Below are positions 58,401-63,500 of a stretch of DNA of 64,000 nucleotides, in pieces. How positions within the stretch are numbered: position 1 is the stretch's first letter; every line of letters starts with the position of its first letter. The DNA comes from Varroa destructor (taxonomy: Eukaryota; Arthropoda; Arachnida; Mesostigmata; Varroidae): the NCBI RefSeq assembly GCF_002443255.2, contig NW_019211454.1, positions 61,670,823 to 61,734,822 of the forward strand, read 5' to 3'. Under the pieces are notes generated by a model that saw only the letters and a program-made list of their open reading frames with translations, was not told the origin of the DNA and searched no databases. Position numbers and translations under genes: made by a program.

Positions 58401-60597
58401 CGCCGCCACGACGGCCAATGGAGCAACGGTGCTTTGTCGCTAAGGCTAATGCTGATACAAGAGCGGCAGAAACAGTATCCAAGGCAGCCATTGCAGTGCA
58501 TCTACGTAGAGGCGCCGGCACCAGCATTTGGGCCGAAGTTAAAAGAAAGGGTTTATTTTTCACTAAGGAGTACTGTCTCGTAAAATGGAGCAATAACGAA
58601 GTAGCTCTGCTGGATGTGAGCGAAGAATAATGTGGAAAGGGGCTATACGGTGTGGGTGTTTTAGCAGGCATGATGCGTTGTTTGTAATCAGCTAGATTTT
58701 CCTGCATAGAAACAAGCGTTTTATTAGGCAAAGATATGTAGCGTTATGAAGTCGGTTCTTGCTTGCTGTAGCTGGACGCATGGTTACGAGTCGCTCTTCT
58801 TATATAACGAGAAATGAAGATCCACAGCAAGGCGCTACATGTATGACAAACATCTTCGGATCGTTCATATTTGTATTGAGTTGATGATTTCTGCAATAAA
58901 ATATGTACAGCATCAACAGTCGTGTGATGTACCTAAGACCCGATTCAAGATGCCGTTCACAAGTTAATGATACGCTGATTTTAGGAAGAGATGCACATAA
59001 ACTGAGACTTTTCTAATTTTATCGAATGGTGCCTCCACAATCAATCTAAGCAAATGAAAATCGTATATTTAACGAGGATTTAGGAGTGTACTTCCAGACA
59101 CAATAAATGAGCTATATATACAACATATTGGTGGAAAATAGCTGTGATCGCGGACTGAAACTTTGGATTAGATCACACAAGTCTCTCCGCTTGTGCGAAA
59201 AGGTAGAACTGTTATCATTCTATTGTGAGATGGAACAGAGCGGTAATTCCATGTTGAATTTGAGTTGAAGCGCAAAGTTTGCCACGCTGACGGCTACCAT
59301 TGCCGCCATTGCATAGATGTGATGACAGCTAACACGGTCCATATACATATAATACTACAGTACTTTCTAAATAGTATCGTCGAATCTTGTATGGACTTTA
59401 TCCGGTTAAATGAATCTCGTATTCTCAATGGCGATGTTGTTGTCGTCGTCGTCGTCGTCGTCGTGCTAATCGGCAATCTATTTACTATCTAGAGCTCACT
59501 TACAAACTAGACGTACTTACCGGCTTTTACTTTGACTGGTGTACTTATGATGCTGCCGATGGAATTGGAAGCTATGCATCTGTATGTACTATCATGGACA
59601 TCGCGGCGGAAGTCCTCCGATCGGAAAGGGACAAACACGAGGCTTCCATCATAACGATCGTGAACAAGATGGCTTACGTCTGACCGAACCTTCGAAAGAA
59701 CCAAAAAAAATACGGCGGAGCTTAGCTAAAACCTGCCAGTGTCCTTATCAACGTTTAATAATATGGTACAAAACGTCAAAAACACAACAGCCATTTATAA
59801 CATACGTGGCGTAATCATTTATTTTTGATAATTCGTGTAAACTTGACTAAGAGCAGCATCAGCCCCAACACAGTGATCAGTTTCTACATTTAACGTAAAG
59901 GGAGGGCCGAGGATGATGCCGCAATACGAAAATGTTGCGACAAAAGGCTCCTTTATTTAAAGCCGTCTTCTGCCGCACCAATTCGTTTCTCCTCTTTTCA
60001 TACTTCAATCTTATGTACTCCTACGTAGAACGTACAGCATTTTAGCCTCTGCCCTTTTCACAGAAGCATGCCGCGCTCCTGTACGACACTGGCTGGTCGT
60101 TGATCAAGTTAATTCTCGCTTTGCCTTATGCCGCCCTTACGAAGGGCAAGTTACGTGTCCGGCTCTGATATTCCATTTTTCCAATACCGAGCCCGTTTTT
60201 ATAGCGCTTATAGTCATTGCCGTTGGCAGCAATCACCACTCGCGTACGAGCATACGGCCATTATAACAGTCAGCCCTTGTTACAAGTGCTCGCGTTGGCC
60301 ATACGGCACAATGGTTTCTTCTTTCCAGTCCTGAAACCTCCTATCCTTCAATATATAATCTAGGCCTTACTCAACTCAGCGCTACTTGCCTCGAACGCAC
60401 TTTGCCCATGAGCCTACGAACGATAGAAGAGCGGGCTCGCTGTTCTCTTACCTGATCTCCGATCTCTGTAATCCATCTGATAGTGGGCAAGGGGTCTCCT
60501 TCCGCGGTGCAGTCGATTGTCGCTCCCGACGAGTTCGAGAAACTCACAGTCGGGGGTGGCACTTGGCTAAACCGCGGACCGCGGCGAGTGTCGTTGC
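11344..60597 (-). CDS. Dscam: Dscam-family cell adhesion receptor, whole gene (22 coding exons seen, 5' end missing)
   Basis: Dscam proteins are neuronal and immune-cell surface receptors that act by homophilic Ig contacts in axon guidance, self-avoidance and, in arthropods, pathogen recognition. The traced exons join in one consistent frame to 1,667 residues plus a stop. Approximate residue ranges, counted from the first full codon in the window, are: Ig1 6-104, Ig2 108-210, Ig3 214-309, Ig4 311-405, Ig5 408-504, Ig6 505-600, Ig7 601-698, Ig8 699-800, Ig9 802-900, FNIII-1 901-996, FNIII-2 998-1107, FNIII-5-like 1108-1205, FNIII-6-like 1207-1310, membrane helix about 1331-1355, then the cytoplasmic tail. 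Fly Dscam1 is about 2,000 residues with 10 Ig and 6 FNIII domains; this gene lacks FNIII-3, FNIII-4 and Ig10. The signal peptide, start codon and promoter are not visible. One internal TGA lies in the Ig2 exon. The family call is certain; which Dscam paralogue it is cannot be settled here. Confidence 0.95.
11465..11750 (-). other. Last Dscam intron (proposed)
   Basis: 286 bases with a GTGAGT donor and a CCGTAG acceptor. If retained, the reading frame ends at the TGA that lies within the donor. I see nothing else in it. Confidence 0.55.
11751..12237 (-). CDS. Dscam: Dscam exon U: Gln/His-rich cytoplasmic exon
   Basis: Using the acceptor TGCTCAG at 12,238 joins in phase to GQAVIAPTGTLSKCSMVQPG, MASQSTLGGHTLKQQQHVSV, a His-rich stretch (HQHPYQHSHSHQHPH), polyglutamine tracts and finally DGYVPTSLQLTYNQ. 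The Gln codons are mostly CAG and CAA. A stronger acceptor, TTTGCAG, lies 40 bases upstream (12,277-12,278) but would read an Ala/Thr-rich frame ending at 11,754. The Gln frame was chosen because it links in phase to the next exon. A GTGAGT donor at 11,745-11,750 overlaps the local TGA (11,747-11,749), so without splicing the protein would end here. Confidence 0.75.
11896..11992 (-). repeat. Polyglutamine-coding CAG/CAA tract
   Basis: On the minus strand this is a mixed CAG, CAA and CAT/GCC tract coding for several Gln blocks (the longest about 14 Gln) within the Dscam tail exon. The trinucleotide composition keeps all three forward frames open, which explains the long overlapping open frames on both strands here. 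Confidence 0.9.
12238..12688 (-). other. Dscam intron between the two main cytoplasmic exons
   Basis: 451 bases. A strong TTTGCAG acceptor at 12,277-12,278 lies 40 bases upstream of the in-phase one, and a short CA-rich run lies at 12,301-12,320. No other feature. Confidence 0.6.
12689..12982 (-). CDS. Dscam: Dscam exon T: first cytoplasmic exon
   Basis: Encodes DSSMYEQSKCDGIYQTVNRQ, TAEPIYYPAPGMGGMGERSA, a Gly-rich segment, GYDIPQTHRTYEMPYLNKRC and SAQQQAIMQTCLQSG. Several tyrosines sit in contexts that could bind SH2 domains or be phosphorylated (IYQTV, YEMPY, YDIPQ). It is not closely similar to the fly tail. The acceptor is ATTAG, and the donor GTATGT is in phase 1. A 451-base intron follows. 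Confidence 0.88.
13109..13279 (-). CDS. Dscam: Dscam exon S: juxtamembrane stalk and transmembrane helix
   Basis: Encodes ELPPRRSEVRGVVSPGVY, then a hydrophobic stretch of about 25 residues (LTITLPILSCIVVIAALC onward to CFIA) followed at once by KKKAFHE, a basic stop-transfer signal. This fixes the topology: Ig and FNIII domains outside, tail inside. The acceptor is TTTTAG and the donor GTACGT (phase 1). Four cysteines lie in or near the helix. Confidence 0.95.
13280..14962 (-). other. Dscam intron before the membrane exon
   Basis: 1.7 kb. I see no Ig or FNIII coding, no alternative membrane exon, and only short AT microsatellite-like runs (14,810-14,822). Confidence 0.6.
14963..15274 (-). 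CDS. Dscam: Dscam exon R: FNIII-6-like domain
   Basis: Encodes RATLPEEQLLLATNSTSVQL, HLDAWGHNGCPISYFVVQYK, a variable middle, then IGELQPGSWYNLLMSAHNDA and FATLTLNGG. The features GGCPMSHFVV, ATWYNLRITAHNSAG and FATLTVTGG of fly FNIII-6 all have counterparts here. It is the last extracellular domain before the membrane. The acceptor is TTCTTAG and the donor GTACGC (phase 1). Confidence 0.95.
15275..16260 (-). other. Dscam intron between FNIII-5-like and FNIII-6-like exons
   Basis: About 1 kb with no coding homology seen. It contains an (AAT)n run at 16,077-16,094 and a ten-base T run at 15,721-15,730. Confidence 0.6.
16261..16446 (-). CDS. Dscam: Dscam exon Q: rest of the FNIII-5-like domain
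   Basis: Encodes GYYIYYRADNEEWHEVAITG, SFTLTELRCGTQYHIYMRAS and NSAGKGPEGSTISTRTNGG. The cysteine before the F strand (ELRCGTQYHIY) matches LLCGSRYQVY, and STRTNG matches NTRTKG at the end of fly FNIII-5; this is the main evidence for calling it domain 5. The acceptor is TAACAG and the donor GTGAGT (phase 1). Confidence 0.95.
16769..16879 (-). CDS. Dscam: Dscam exon P: start of the FNIII-5-like domain
   Basis: Encodes DPPNPPKVTVTSTTSKSITI, SWEDAERSNQPEAGPIR. It aligns with the start of canonical FNIII-5, which in other Dscams follows Ig10. The acceptor is TTTGCAG after a good pyrimidine tract. The donor GTGTGA is weak, but the phase (1) agrees with the next exon, giving GPIR-GYYIYYR. Confidence 0.9.
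16880..18309 (-). other. Dscam intron where FNIII-3, FNIII-4 and Ig10 would be expected
   Basis: I read this 1.4 kb on the minus strand for FNIII and Ig motifs (W-x-P, Y-x-V, D-x-G-x-Y-x-C) and found none. It is AT-rich with no long open frame of interest. It joins FNIII-2 to FNIII-5 in matching phase. Confidence 0.7.
18310..18568 (-). CDS. Dscam: Dscam exon O: rest of fibronectin III domain 2
   Basis: Encodes TPHGTEDEGKVEGYYIGYRI, AALDQNTNPQYNFKTFSLL, FELDGLRKNTEYTIHVQPF and NAKGAGPSSANFKVKTLEF. VEGYYIGYR is the FNIII-2 signature (fly: ILGYYVGYK), and NAKGAGPSS matches NKIGAGPLS. The acceptor is TTGCAG (phase 0) and the donor GTAAGC (phase 1). The next recognisable coding exon downstream belongs to FNIII-5, not FNIII-3. 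Confidence 0.94.
18569..21109 (-). other. Intron within FNIII-2
   Basis: 2.5 kb. Overlapping open frames on both strands at 18,947-19,207 look somewhat protein-like but match nothing I recognise. A 13-base C run lies at 20,222-20,234. No exon is supported. Confidence 0.55.
20222..20234. repeat. Poly-C run
   Basis: Thirteen consecutive C bases. It is a likely site of length errors. Confidence 0.95.
21110..21180 (-). CDS. Dscam: Dscam exon N: start of fibronectin III domain 2
   Basis: A short 71-nt exon encoding PPRMPPQTVKLQALNTHAIS and ISFD. It supplies the A and B strands of FNIII-2. The acceptor is TTTCAG; the donor GTATGT is in phase 0, and the next exon also opens in phase 0. The usual strand-B tryptophan is replaced by phenylalanine (ISFD). 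It is too short to be found by ORF length alone; splice sites, phase and homology support it. Confidence 0.85.
21502..21792 (-). CDS. Dscam: Dscam exon M: fibronectin III domain 1
   Basis: Encodes DAPDAPTSLEVKELGSRQIQ, LLWKLPFSGNAAISQ, CTVQWRSDNGLWHDS, ATIRGLKPTTKYWFKVRCQN and ending IVTSEE. It shows the FNIII pattern: early P-x-x-P, a tryptophan in strand B, L-x-P-x-T-x-Y before strand F, and a terminal T-x-E-E. The acceptor is TTTCAG and the donor GTAAGT (phase 1). Confidence 0.95.
22376..22403. repeat. (GA)n microsatellite
   Basis: About fourteen tandem GA units on the plus strand. Confidence 0.95.
22652..23421 (-). pseudogene. Coding-like relic of unknown identity (possible retroelement or retropseudogene)
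   Basis: One minus-strand frame stays open from 23,173 to 22,655 (about 172 codons) with a single TGA at 22,877-22,879. It reads SAKPRLRALMPYIRALESPE, ISTILAAAGSNIVAHVVSF, a stop, then GSAWEIAYLECCQVTAPKKE and a Lys/Glu-rich end. Just upstream, 23,197-23,421 is open in another frame and contains FVFGLELLRIGAHLDLAKPG, which faintly resembles the C-terminal part of a retroviral-type aspartic protease. I cannot name the source. The frame change and stop suggest decay. It lies within a Dscam intron on the same strand, but no Ig or FNIII motif is present. Confidence 0.25.
24769..25068 (-). CDS. Dscam: Dscam exon L: Ig9
   Basis: Encodes SAPQFDSKQSRISAKRGSSA, VLECKVKGDSPITFHWFKDG, later LSQVTVSSVERSDNAVFTC and QASNDYGTDSTSVRLIVQG. 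It is a full Ig domain of about 100 residues. The SVERSDNAVFTC segment parallels RTERSDSALFTC of fly Ig9. The acceptor is TTACAG and the donor GTAAAT. A 2.98 kb intron follows. Confidence 0.95.
25069..25407 (-). other. Intron between Ig8 and Ig9 exons
   Basis: 339 bases, AT-rich, with no feature seen besides the splice sites. Confidence 0.7.
25408..25593 (-). CDS. Dscam: Dscam exon K: second half of Ig8
   Basis: Encodes EPKSDTSTAQYRTIISN, HILMNGTLTIRSVEARDAG, LYLCEANNGVGSGVS and RVIKLSVK. The strand-F motif GLYLCEANNGVGSGVS is nearly identical in character to fly YYLCEAINGIGSGLS, which is diagnostic of Ig8. The acceptor is TTTCAG and the donor GTAAGT, phase 1 at both ends. Confidence 0.95.
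25594..27535 (-). other. Intron inside Ig8
   Basis: 1.9 kb. A 90-codon plus-strand frame at 26,170-26,442 is of unknown meaning. No second Ig8 exon is seen. Confidence 0.6.
27536..27949 (-). CDS. Dscam: Dscam exon J: Ig7 and first half of Ig8
   Basis: At 414 nt it is the longest ectodomain exon. Ig7: PQITPFNFLPNLQEG, cysteine in AGISCLVHSGDPP, tryptophan in ITWYKDGQLI, and NGNYTCRATNDYAYAEHS. It is followed by VVPKWRVEPRD, the hallmark Ig7-Ig8 linker (fly: VPPRWILEPTD). Ig8 starts with SVSIDCQATGVPQPHIRW. Insects use a large array of alternative Ig7 exons; here a single constitutive exon covers the whole domain. The donor is GTAGGC (phase 1). Confidence 0.95.
27996..28021. repeat. (AT)n microsatellite
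   Basis: About thirteen AT units immediately left of the 28,033 hairpin, whose loop is also (AT)n. Confidence 0.95.
28033..28078. repeat. Perfect inverted repeat, 16-bp arms, (AT)n loop
   Basis: Left arm AAGATAGTTCAGCCAT (28,033-28,048), right arm ATGGCTGAACTATCTT (28,063-28,078), loop of 14 bases that is itself alternating TA. The arms match perfectly. As DNA it could extrude as a cruciform; as RNA it would form a hairpin in the intron. Confidence 0.95.
29118..29161. repeat. GC-rich GGTC/GGCC/GCTC tetranucleotide tract
   Basis: A degenerate run of GGCC, GGTC and GCTC units, unusually GC-rich against the AT-rich intron around it. It may be a small satellite; nothing indicates a gene. Confidence 0.7.
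30546..30564. repeat. (GCA)n microsatellite
   Basis: About six GCA units on the plus strand in an intron; non-coding in the Dscam direction. Confidence 0.9.
31459..31626 (-). CDS. Dscam: Dscam exon I: second half of Ig6
   Basis: Encodes GNRLPVSQRQVVHIQNGTLH, IHGVDRNADQGRYQC and TVQSGDKNHQVRHIITVTVK. NGTLHI plus DQGRYQC is the standard strand E-F pattern, and NRLPV matches the NRALPI segment of fly Ig6. The acceptor is TTGCAG and the donor GTAAGT (phase 1). A perfect hairpin lies 49-83 nt upstream of the acceptor. Confidence 0.93.
31675..31709. repeat. Perfect inverted repeat, 13-bp arms, 9-nt loop
   Basis: Left arm GAAAAGTTGTCTA (31,675-31,687), right arm TAGACAACTTTTC (31,697-31,709), loop CCATTTCAT. 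On the transcript strand it lies 49-83 nt upstream of the acceptor of the Ig6 exon ending at 31,626, close to where a branch point would be. Confidence 0.95.
31832..32027 (-). CDS. Dscam: Dscam exon H: end of Ig5 and first half of Ig6
   Basis: Encodes VRDSGAYECIASNYVGST, SHSARLNVYGSLFTRQ, then Ig6 with NMTALVGSTFELQCPFGGYP and FDSVSWSLG. The motifs SGAYECIASN and HSARLNVYG close Ig5. The Ig6 cysteine is in LQCPF and the tryptophan in VSWSL. Starts in phase 0 and ends in phase 1; the donor is GTGAGC. Confidence 0.93.
32213..32433 (-). CDS. Dscam: Dscam exon G: first part of Ig5
   Basis: Encodes EQAPSLTSVFREQTIRPGNF, ISLKCVTSGDPLPTISWRLDG and, further on, GELVSFLNVSLVE. The cysteine in SLKC and the tryptophan in ISWRLDG, together with GELVSFLN (fly: GDVVSYLN), identify Ig5. 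The acceptor is TTCTAG and the donor GTAAGT (phase 0). The linker EQAPSL resembles the start of Ig5 in other Dscams. Confidence 0.93.
32537..32824 (-). CDS. Dscam: Dscam exon F: Ig4
   Basis: A whole Ig domain in one exon. The cysteines are in ASFYCNV and MYQCLVN, the tryptophan in FGVEWRFNGRR, and the strand-E/F region reads YSLQINGVTRLDQGMYQC. It ends ATAELHIGG, matching the AEL-LGG end of Dscam Ig4. Compared with fly Ig4 there are about ten extra residues (NPMDTDDFG region) between strands B and C. Phase 1 at both ends; the donor is GTAAGC. Confidence 0.94.
32825..34837 (-). other. Intron between Ig3 and Ig4
   Basis: 2.0 kb. It contains one copy of the 75-bp direct repeat (34,636-34,710) and a small GC-rich inverted repeat (GCGTGCCC at 33,813-33,820 with GGGCACGC at 33,832-33,839). 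No coding homology. Confidence 0.6.
34636..34710. repeat. 75-bp direct repeat, copy 1
   Basis: Begins AATGGTACGCCGTGACACTT and ends CACATCGCTCACG. It matches 35,968-36,042 in the same orientation at 72 of 75 positions; all three differences are C in this copy and T in the other. The copies flank the exon for the second half of Ig3. Confidence 0.95.
34838..35010 (-). CDS. Dscam: Dscam exon E: second half of Ig3
   Basis: Encodes WYRKKEEKLLPITSATIEQL, HGVLQFNAPEVLDTGNYVC and MVFNEVGETQVTMKLIVRG. It begins with the strand-C tryptophan (WYRK) and contains the D-x-G-x-Y-x-C signature of strand F. The acceptor is CTTAAAG, with a weak pyrimidine tract, and the donor is GTAAGT. The exon is flanked by two copies of a 75-bp direct repeat. 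At 173 nt, skipping it would break the frame. Confidence 0.93.
35968..36042. repeat. 75-bp direct repeat, copy 2
   Basis: Same orientation as copy 1. On the minus strand this copy sits inside a longer open frame (35,928-36,134) reading PAVPSKSNKRALSSPSPSSN, VSDVSDSEAISKRSACVTKC, which looks like low-complexity protein such as the start of a retroelement ORF1. The repeat may therefore be a fragment of an interspersed element, though I cannot name one. Confidence 0.95.
37238..37255. repeat. C-rich run
   Basis: CCCCC, T, then ten C, T, C. It is a simple low-complexity tract. Confidence 0.9.
40775..40825. repeat. Perfect inverted repeat, 21-bp arms, 9-nt loop
   Basis: Left arm 40,775-40,795 (TTTTTTCCGGGTACATATAA then C), right arm 40,805-40,825, loop TGTTCCATC. 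It is the longest perfect hairpin noticed in the window. It could be a miniature inverted-repeat element relic, a template-switch product, or a structured intronic RNA. Confidence 0.95.
42597..42867 (-). CDS. Dscam: Dscam exon D: second half of Ig2 and start of Ig3
   Basis: Encodes RYLMTSSGDLYVQESQK, the strand-F motif FKCQVEDQFNKRRST, a linker with VLEPVQNQVPVVSYHSKK, then the start of Ig3 with its cysteine in THFVCLSEGFPVPSYR. YLMTSSGDLYV matches the conserved YLVLPSGELHI segment of Dscam Ig2. The acceptor is TTTTAG and the donor GTACGT (phase 2). The next exon lies 7.6 kb away. Confidence 0.93.
42868..44213 (-). other. Intron inside Ig2
   Basis: 1.3 kb, AT-rich. Searched for a second Ig2 first-half exon lacking the TGA; none was seen. 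No other feature is supported. Confidence 0.6.
44214..44384 (-). CDS. Dscam: Dscam exon C: first half of Ig2, interrupted by TGA
   Basis: Encodes LSKANYEMRFESDVKHVIRG, then NAVLLQCPVP, a TGA codon (44,290-44,292), HMGDFLSVTSWHRADG and YVITRSTYG. The strand-B cysteine, the strand-C tryptophan and the VIRGNAV signature identify it as the counterpart of fly exon 4, the first of the hypervariable exons in insects. The TGA stands where related proteins usually have Ser; TCA to TGA is a single change. The flanking frame and both splice sites (TTTTAG acceptor, GTAAGC donor) are intact. The exon is exactly 57 codons with matching phases, so skipping it would keep the frame. Confidence 0.9.
44290..44292 (-). 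other. In-frame TGA inside the Dscam Ig2 exon
   Basis: On the minus strand the codons read CCA TGA CAT ATG. The codon falls just after the Ig2 strand-B cysteine, at position 136 of the visible protein. It is a substitution and not a frameshift, because homology continues in the same frame on both sides. Confidence 0.9.
45521..45541. repeat. Poly-T run
   Basis: Twenty-one T bases. On the minus strand it is a poly-A run; I saw no adjacent processed pseudogene. Confidence 0.95.
49004..49044. repeat. Perfect inverted repeat, 16-bp arms, 9-nt loop
   Basis: Left arm GAGATGTGATTGGGCC (49,004-49,019), right arm GGCCCAATCACATCTC (49,029-49,044), loop AACCCAGTA. Pairing resumes for two bases beyond one outer mismatch. 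It lies deep in the 15 kb intron. Confidence 0.95.
51025..51479 (-). pseudogene. Decayed non-LTR retrotransposon reverse transcriptase fragment
   Basis: The first frame reads ILYVDALVIHTAVTD, a decayed form of the catalytic YADD motif, then LRLTVNLIKTEAM, typical of the segment after the catalytic box (GLTVNLKKTEVM). After a stop and frameshift, the second frame gives LQYLGLLVSANG, a stop, SFTAHVTERCRKTVLAVW, then LFDLKIAPIANGIRVIWEYF and VRVLLFKRALGSG. This matches the thumb and C-terminal region of LINE reverse transcriptases (F-x-YLG ... LFD-K-AP-YGI-IWEY ... FLKRALG). At least three stops, one frameshift and a missing second catalytic Asp show it is dead. It lies on the same strand as Dscam. 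Confidence 0.7.
56600..56621. repeat. (AC)n microsatellite
   Basis: Eleven AC units on the plus strand. Confidence 0.95.
58388..58630 (+). pseudogene. Possible piggyBac-like transposase C-terminal fragment
   Basis: An open plus-strand frame ends VKRKGLFFTKEYCLVKWSNN, EVALLDVSEE and a TAA. The pattern basic-basic-G ... L-V-x-W-x-(D/N)-N-x-x-V-x-x-x-(S/D) is typical of piggyBac transposases just after the conserved catalytic region. Upstream residues are rich in Ala and Arg and do not match well, and I could not extend the similarity on either side. It may be chance. Confidence 0.25.
59433..59464. repeat. (GTT/GTC)n microsatellite
   Basis: GTT units followed by about eight GTC units. Confidence 0.9.
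59521..59689 (-). CDS. Dscam: Dscam exon B: second half of Ig1
   Basis: Encodes VRSDVSHLVHD, then GSLVFVPFRSEDFRRDVHD, YRCIASNSIGSIIS and VKVKAG. The strand-F motif YRC and the SIGSIIS segment are diagnostic of Dscam Ig1. The acceptor is TCGAAG (phase 0) and the donor GTAAGT (phase 1). A nearer AG at 59,680 would give an immediate stop codon, so the upstream acceptor was chosen. A 15 kb intron follows. Confidence 0.93.
59690..60451 (-). other. Intron inside Ig1
   Basis: 762 bases with GTAAGA donor and TCGAAG acceptor. No other feature. Confidence 0.7.
60452..60597 (-). CDS. Dscam: Dscam exon A: first half of Ig1
   Basis: The first exon I can assign. The acceptor is TTGCAG and the donor GTAAGA. 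It opens with two bases completing a codon from an unseen upstream exon (phase 1) and encodes 48 residues beginning NDTRRGPRF. The Ig1 hallmarks are the strand-B cysteine in ATIDC and the strand-C tryptophan in PTIRWI, preceded by EGDPLP. This corresponds to exon 3 of fly Dscam1. The signal-peptide exon should lie further upstream on the minus strand. Confidence 0.93.
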
Positions 60598-63500
60598 CTG
60601 CAATTCACAAGCAACAAAATAAGGAAAAATTAGTACATACATACATTCTATTTTCATTCCAAAAATGTTTTTGCCTATCAAGTGAATACCATGACGATCC
60701 CATATTACTCGTTAGGGTTGAAAACGTTTATAGGCTAACACCTTCCGCAAGAGCAGCAACCCTTTGTTACTAGCGAAAAACAAAAATATTGAAAAAAAAT
60801 TGGAGTCCATTTTAACTACTGTTGTTAAATATATATGGCAGGAGGGTTAGTTAAAGTCTTAACCGGTAAAAATAGCCGTCAGAAGGACCCAGTCAGCCCT
60901 TGCCTAAAAATGCACCGTCTGCGGCTGCCGTCCCCGCTACAAATCTAATGTAATACGGGCATTTTGGGGCGTGCAGGTTGAACGCAACCTTCTATTGGGA
61001 GTAGCCGTGGATTTTCCCAAAACGTTCACTTTTTCCCTTGTGTCGACTGTCGAGATCAGAATGTCGAGCGAATGTTGGTCGCCATAGGTAAATACGTTCG
61101 CGGTTTCTCGTAGCGCAGGAGAAGAAAAGTCAACGGTAAAAAAGACCGTCTAAAATTTGAGTAACGCTGTTCCCTGTTATTCGAAGCTTGTTGTAACCGG
61201 GACAACAACTTGAACAAGAGTTTGATCTGCCTTTTACTGGATGGTAATGCAAATACTAGTTGGACTATAACTTAAACGTAATCATAATGCGAACAGCGAC
61301 AGTAACATAAAAGTTACATGAAAAAACAGCTATTTTGCGTAAAACGGCATGTACTACTACTTAATATTGAGTCAACCTCAATCTTTTTACATATTCTTCC
61401 TTTTATTCTTCTGTTTCTCTAACTGACATCATTTCATTTTCGCAGCTTTTGTGGTGTCGGACAACGTCAATAAAAAGTTTGATTGTGCGGTTTGTACTTG
61501 TAAACCTTTGCTACGGAAAAAGTGTTGGCGTTCCATGGAGCTGGCCAGCGTGCAGAATTTACTGCGTCCGATAATATATATCGTATTTTCTGGAGCTCGG
61601 CATGGTTTTCTGCAAGGCGCTGGTGCAGTCAAAGGCACGGCGAGGTAGCATGCGCTCTCAGCAGTGTTGGTCGTAGCCGTGTAGTACAGCTGCTGACGTG
61701 CTATGTTTACGTGCAGTTGAAAGGACTACGTGCACGAGACGACAGGACAGGATGGACGGCTCTGGGAGGAATGTGTTGTTTAGAATGAAAGCTACAAAAC
61801 TATTTGTCGCTTTCTTGTTTTCCGCGAGCGTGATAACGTCTGTAGTTCTCATTACACTGAACACTCCCCGGAAAGCCTACCTCGGCACGCGCAACGTTCA
61901 TGCAACAATGAATTTGCAACTTCCTCTATTAATTAGGGAACATGCGGGAAAGGCCTTCCCGTGCTTCATCTCTGCGCTACATCTGGTCGTCGAAGACCTG
62001 CACCAGGCCGAATTGAGCCTAGCTGGTCATTACAGTTGCCATCGCCATTCTCGATACGAGAGCTCGGCGAGAGTTTCGGTTAATCATATTGAGAACGAAC
62101 GAAATGGATTGGAGTGCATTTAATACTGCATCGAAATATACTTTCCCAGAAAAACGCTAGCTACCGCGGAGTAATTTTAATCATACCTATAGATTTTACC
62201 AATGCCAATAGCACAGAAATGCACAGATTAACACCCTCCCATTGACAACGATATGCTTCCATGTACGCTGGCATGGCTAATCGTCTGGGTTTCAATCATC
62301 ATTAGAAAACGTTGTTTATGGAGCTCTGAGCTTTTTTCATAAGTATTCAAGCATCGGTCGGATCAAGGCATTGGGTATGTGAACACTTACAGTTCTAGTT
62401 TGGCCAACTATACGTTGCGACTGCTCTATATTCCAATATATTTAGATACAACTATAATCTACACCCTTTTAATTAGTGGCCCTTTTCGGCGACCTTGTTA
62501 ATACGAGCATTCGCGCCTACATACATAAGCGTTTATTAGTTGTTGTTCTAGTGCCTCTTTGAACTTGTCAGATGCTGCTCAGTTTGGATTGTAATTCGGA
62601 AGGTTTGGACGATAAAGGAACCAACATCTACGTTGACATTGCGAAGTAAATGCGTCCTCACCAACCTACACACACGTTGGTCATCACAGAAAAAAAAGGG
62701 ATTTCAACTCTTCGATTTGGGAGTGAAGAAACTTTCTGGCAAGCTTGACGATTGAGTTTTCTTTTTTTCGGTTGTTGTATCATCCCAACTGTGTCCCCAC
62801 CATGTGTTTCAGCGGCGAGAGCTCACTAGTAGAAAGCAATTCTCATTATAGAACCTCAATATGTGTCTGCAACATTCTTAGACGAAGCGAACTAAGCGTT
62901 GAAGTACAGACCGTCCAAAAGTTCGGCGATATTTACGCAAATAGAAATCGGGTAGATAAGAAGCGGCGAACGAAGTAGGCTCTACAACAACCAGCCTCAT
63001 CGAAACCGAAGCAACCGATTTAAGCAGTGCAGCTAAGAGATCCTAGTTGCTTTTTGAATGAACTGTAAATGAAAAGAAAAGGCGAATTTGCATTGTGCAT
63101 ATAATGTTGAAACATTGTGAATCCCGTTCCGAAGAGATGAATTTTTCATTTACATTAGACACCGTTTTGCCCATAGCTCACCTTGTTATCAGCACACCCT
63201 GTGTAAATACCCTCATCAATGCATACTGTAGCATTAGCATGTATATCGTTGTCTACCTGTATACGTTCAGAGGAATTTTGCTGTCTCGCTGGCTAAGACG
63301 ATAGTACTTCGTGTACTGTGCGGCATAATAAGAATCAGAAGGACTATAAGCTTAATAGCTAATTTCCGTATTCGAAAGAAATTACAATCGAAGTAAAAAA
63401 AAAAAAGCAAACAATGTAGACAAATGACCTGATGCATGCCTGCACTACGTAAATGCTATATACAATAACCCAGCGGTCGCTTTTTTCCGCCTCCTGCTAG

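Larger units (their letters stand above)
44385..59520 (-). other. 15 kb intron between Ig1 and Ig2
   Basis: In insect Dscam1 this position holds the exon 4 array. I searched the minus strand for the RGN-x-V-x-x-x-C pattern of Ig2 and found no copy. It contains a poly-T run (45,521-45,541), a hairpin (49,004-49,044), a reverse transcriptase relic (51,025-51,479), an (AC)n tract (56,600-56,621), a GTC tract (59,433-59,464) and a possible transposase relic (58,388-58,630). The rest is unannotated. Confidence 0.6.

Noticed and set aside
44385..59520. Search for a second, stop-free Ig2 first-half exon
   Set aside because: The VIRGN-type motif followed by a strand-B cysteine occurs only in the annotated exon.
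59681..59682. Alternative acceptor (GGTCAG) for the second Ig1 exon
   Set aside because: In the required phase it gives ACG TAA, an immediate stop; the upstream TCGAAG acceptor keeps the frame.
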